23,306 nucleotides of DNA, taken from contig CAJTQP010000036.1 in assembly GCA_910578575.1 (NCBI GenBank), positions 1 to 23,306 of the forward strand, given 5' to 3'. Numbering within the stretch: position 1 is the first letter of the stretch; each line of letters begins with the position of its first letter. Below, piece by piece: positions 21,248 to 23,306 of the stretch. The stretch is from an uncultured Oscillospiraceae bacterium. Lineage in GTDB: Bacteria > Bacillota > Clostridia > Oscillospirales > Oscillospiraceae. Position numbers and translations under genes: made by a program. The notes beneath the pieces were generated by a model. The model ran no database searches and was not told where the DNA came from. It saw only the letters and a list, made by a program, of their open reading frames with translations.

Positions 21248-23306
21248 TTATTCCTTCACAGGCTGCCAATTCTTGCTCAGCTGCTCCAGGCGCTGATACT
21301 TCTCCTTGGCCTCCACCTCGGCGCGGGCGAAGAGCTCTCTGGCCCGGTCGGGGAAGGTCAGTTGCAGGGAGGAGTAGCGTACCTCGCCGCTGATGAATTC
21401 CTGGAAGTCCATGATGGGTTCCGGGGAATCCAGCTGGAAGGGGTTCTTTCCTGCCTCGGCCCGGCGGGGGTCGTAGCGGAACAGGTGCCAGTAGCCGGCC
21501 TGGACTGCGGCGCTCATCTCCAGCATGGTGTTCTTCATGCCCACCTTGATGCCGTGGCTGATGCAGGGGGCGTATGCGATGACGATAGAGGTGCCGGGAT
21601 AGGACTCCGCTTCAATGAGGGCCCGGATGGTCTGGTTGTAGTCGGCGCCCATGGCGATCTGAGCCACGTAGACGGAGCCGTACTGCATGGCGATGGCCGC
21701 CAGGTCCTTTTTCTTCACGGACTTACCCGCTGCGGCGAACTGGGCCACAGCGCCGGTGTTGGTGGCCTTGGAGGCCTGGCCGCCGGTGTTGGAATAGACC
21801 TCAGTGTCCAGCACCAGGATGTTCACGTTCTCTCCAGAAGCTAGGACATGGTCCACGCCGCCGTAGCCGATATCATAGGCCCAGCCGTCGCCGCCGAAGG
21901 CCCAGACGGACTTTTGGGCGAACATATCCCGCATATCGTAGAGGGCCTTCAACTGCTCCACGTTGGCCCCACCGGCGGAAATGGCCTGGTCCAGGGCGGT
22001 GGCCAGGGCGTCCCCGGTGGTGCGGGAGCCCTCAGTCTCCTTGCGGTGGTTCAGCCACTTCTGGGCGGAGAGGGTCACGGCAGGGGGCGTCTGCTCGTTC
22101 TGGGCAATCTCACGGGCCAGGTCTGCCGCGGCGGTCTGCCGGGCGTTCACAGCCAGGTTCATGCCATAACCGAACTCCGCGCCGTCCTCGAAGAGGGAGT
22201 TCTCCCATGCGGGGCCCCGGCCCTCCCGGTTCACGGTGTAGGGGGTGGAGGGGGCGCTGCCGCCCCAGATAGAGGTGCAGCCGGTGGCGTTGGCAATGTA
22301 CATCCGGTCCCCGAAGAGCTGGGTCACCAGCTTGACATAAGGGGTCTCGCCACAGCCGGCGCAGGCACCGGAGAACTCGAAGAGCGGTTGCTCGAACTGA
22401 CTGCCCTTGACAGTCTCCTTGGCGAAGGGGATCTGTTTCTTGGTGACAGTCTTGACGCCGTAGTCGAACACTTCCTGCTGTTCCATCTGGCTGGCCAGGG
22501 GCTTCATGGTCAGGGCCTTGGTCTTGGCGGGACATGCCTCCACGCAGGAGCCGCAGCCGGTGCAGTCCAGCACAGAGACGGTCATGGAGAAGGCGTAGAT
22601 CTCGCAGCCCTTCCCCCGCATGTCGTGCATCTTGGCGTGCTTGGGGGCACCCACCACCTCGTTGGCGTCCATGACAATGGGCCGGATGCAGGAGTGGGGG
22701 CAGATGTAGGAGCATAGATTACACTGGATGCAGTGGTCCTGATTCCAGGAGGGAACCGCCACAGCGATGCCCCGCTTCTCAAAGGCAGCGGTGCCCTGGG
22801 GCAGGGTGCCGTCGGCGGTAGACATGAGCTTGGAAACAGGGATGGCATCCCCACGCATGGCGTTGGCGGGGATCATAACATCCTTCACATACTCCGCCAG
22901 CTCCGGGCGGTTGGTGTCGATGACGGGCTCCTCCGCCTCGTCCACAGCGTCCTCCCAGCCGATGGGAATCAGCACTTCCCGCACGCTCTCGATGCCTGCG
23001 TCCACGGCGTTGTAGTTCATCATGATGATGTCCATACCCTTGTGGCCGTAGCTCTTGACGATGGCGTCCTTCATGTGCTGGACGGCTTCCTCCACAGGGA
23101 TCACATTGGCCAGCTTGAAGAAAGCCGCCTGGAGGATGGTGTTGGAGCGGTTGCCCATGCCCAGCTCAATGGCCTTGTGGGTGGCGTCGCAGATAAACAT
23201 ACGGATGTTATTCTGGGCCAGGTAGCGCTTGGCGGCGGCGGGGAGGTGCTCCTCCAGCTCCTGCTCATTCCAGGGGCAGTTGAGTAGGAAGGTACCGCCG
23301 GGCTTC
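21248..23306 (-). CDS. nifJ: Pyruvate:ferredoxin (flavodoxin) oxidoreductase, C-terminal part
   Basis: About 685 residues are visible and the frame is open through the window edge (KPGGTFLLNCPWNEQELEEHL at the start), so the N-terminal 40 percent lies outside. The enzyme cleaves pyruvate with CoA to acetyl-CoA and CO2 and reduces ferredoxin, the central step of anaerobic sugar metabolism. Visible parts are the end of the gamma-like domain, and a two-cluster ferredoxin domain (CIQCNLCSYICPHSC and CTGCGSCVEACPAK). Then comes the thiamine-diphosphate domain with the proximal-cluster CAGCGETPY, ATGCTSIWGG, GDGWAYDIGYGG and NTGGQASK. All expected cluster cysteines are present. Its single-chain layout is the common clostridial form. 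Long open frames on the opposite strand are composition artefacts. Confidence 0.96.
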   Translation of the reverse strand, partial: KPGGTFLLNCPWNEQELEEHLPAAAKRYLAQNNIRMFICDATHKAIELGMGNRSNTILQAAFFKLANVIPVEEAVQHMKDAIVKSYGHKGMDIIMMNYNAVDAGIESVREVLIPIGWEDAVDEAEEPVIDTNRPELAEYVKDVMIPANAMRGDAIPVSKLMSTADGTLPQGTAAFEKRGIAVAVPSWNQDHCIQCNLCSYICPHSCIRPIVMDANEVVGAPKHAKMHDMRGKGCEIYAFSMTVSVLDCTGCGSCVEACPAKTKALTMKPLASQMEQQEVFDYGVKTVTKKQIPFAKETVKGSQFEQPLFEFSGACAGCGETPYVKLVTQLFGDRMYIANATGCTSIWGGSAPSTPYTVNREGRGPAWENSLFEDGAEFGYGMNLAVNARQTAAADLAREIAQNEQTPPAVTLSAQKWLNHRKETEGSRTTGDALATALDQAISAGGANVEQLKALYDMRDMFAQKSVWAFGGDGWAYDIGYGGVDHVLASGENVNILVLDTEVYSNTGGQASKATNTGAVAQFAAAGKSVKKKDLAAIAMQYGSVYVAQIAMGADYNQTIRALIEAESYPGTSIVIAYAPCISHGIKVGMKNTMLEMSAAVQAGYWHLFRYDPRRAEAGKNPFQLDSPEPIMDFQEFISGEVRYSSLQLTFPDRARELFARAEVEAKEKYQRLEQLSKNWQPVKE

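Noticed and set aside
21848..22717. Open frame of about 290 codons opposite nifJ
   Set aside because: It is glycine-rich low-complexity translation antisense to conserved cluster and thiamine-binding motifs.
1..23306. CRISPR array, prophage genes or vanHAX cluster
   Set aside because: No regularly spaced short repeats, no phage structural or integrase genes and no D-Ala-D-Lac ligase, dehydrogenase or dipeptidase reading frames were seen.

Overview
The window looks like chromosomal DNA from a strictly anaerobic gut Firmicute, probably Clostridia of the Oscillospiraceae type (Flavonifractor or Oscillibacter relatives). The grounds are fairly GC-rich coding sequence with AGGAGG-type ribosome binding sites, a one-polypeptide pyruvate:ferredoxin oxidoreductase, a DUF951 gene, a MurT/GatD-type pair and a VanR/VanS-type two-component system. 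The taxon is inferred from gene content and not from a marker gene.

Left block (1-8275, + strand): seven tightly packed or overlapping genes that must be one operon, entering from outside the window. In order they encode a TIM-barrel glycosidase-like protein (probably cut by the window edge), a VTC-fold polyphosphate-polymerase-like protein, a DUF4956 membrane protein, a secreted CotH-type kinase, a secreted glycosidase-like protein with a C-terminal beta-sandwich domain, a membrane-anchored HEAT-repeat protein and a processive GT2 glycosyltransferase with a QRRRW motif. This looks like a machine for making, exporting and modifying a cell-surface polysaccharide. The role of the kinase/VTC/DUF4956 trio in it is the best candidate for poorly described biology here. 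Two strong hairpins (8293-8398) separate it from the next gene.

Middle block (8412-13571): ordinary single genes and small operons. These are a nucleotidyltransferase (-), an UlaG-like metallo-beta-lactamase-fold hydrolase (+), a DUF951 plus radical SAM operon (-), an S1-domain protein (+) and the replication-associated ATPase RarA (-), which overlaps the S1 gene tail to tail.

Insertion-sequence graveyard (about 13764-15489): a decayed IS481-like transposase, a tRNA-Leu(GAG) with a perfect consensus promoter, a fragment of an IS3-type transposase on the minus strand, and a second 190-bp copy of the right end of the same IS481-like element. That second copy ends 12 bp from the stop codon of an NhaC-type antiporter.

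Right block (15502-23306, all - strand): NhaC-family Na+/H+ antiporter; a murT/gatD-like pair for peptidoglycan amidation in which the expected glutaminase residues of GatD are absent; a VanR/VanS-like pair directly upstream, with no vanHAX genes; and the C-terminal 60 percent or so of nifJ. Two copies of a CCTAAG-type direct repeat with 11-bp spacing, one in front of vanR and one between vanS and murT, suggest that the VanR-like regulator controls itself and the murT/gatD pair.
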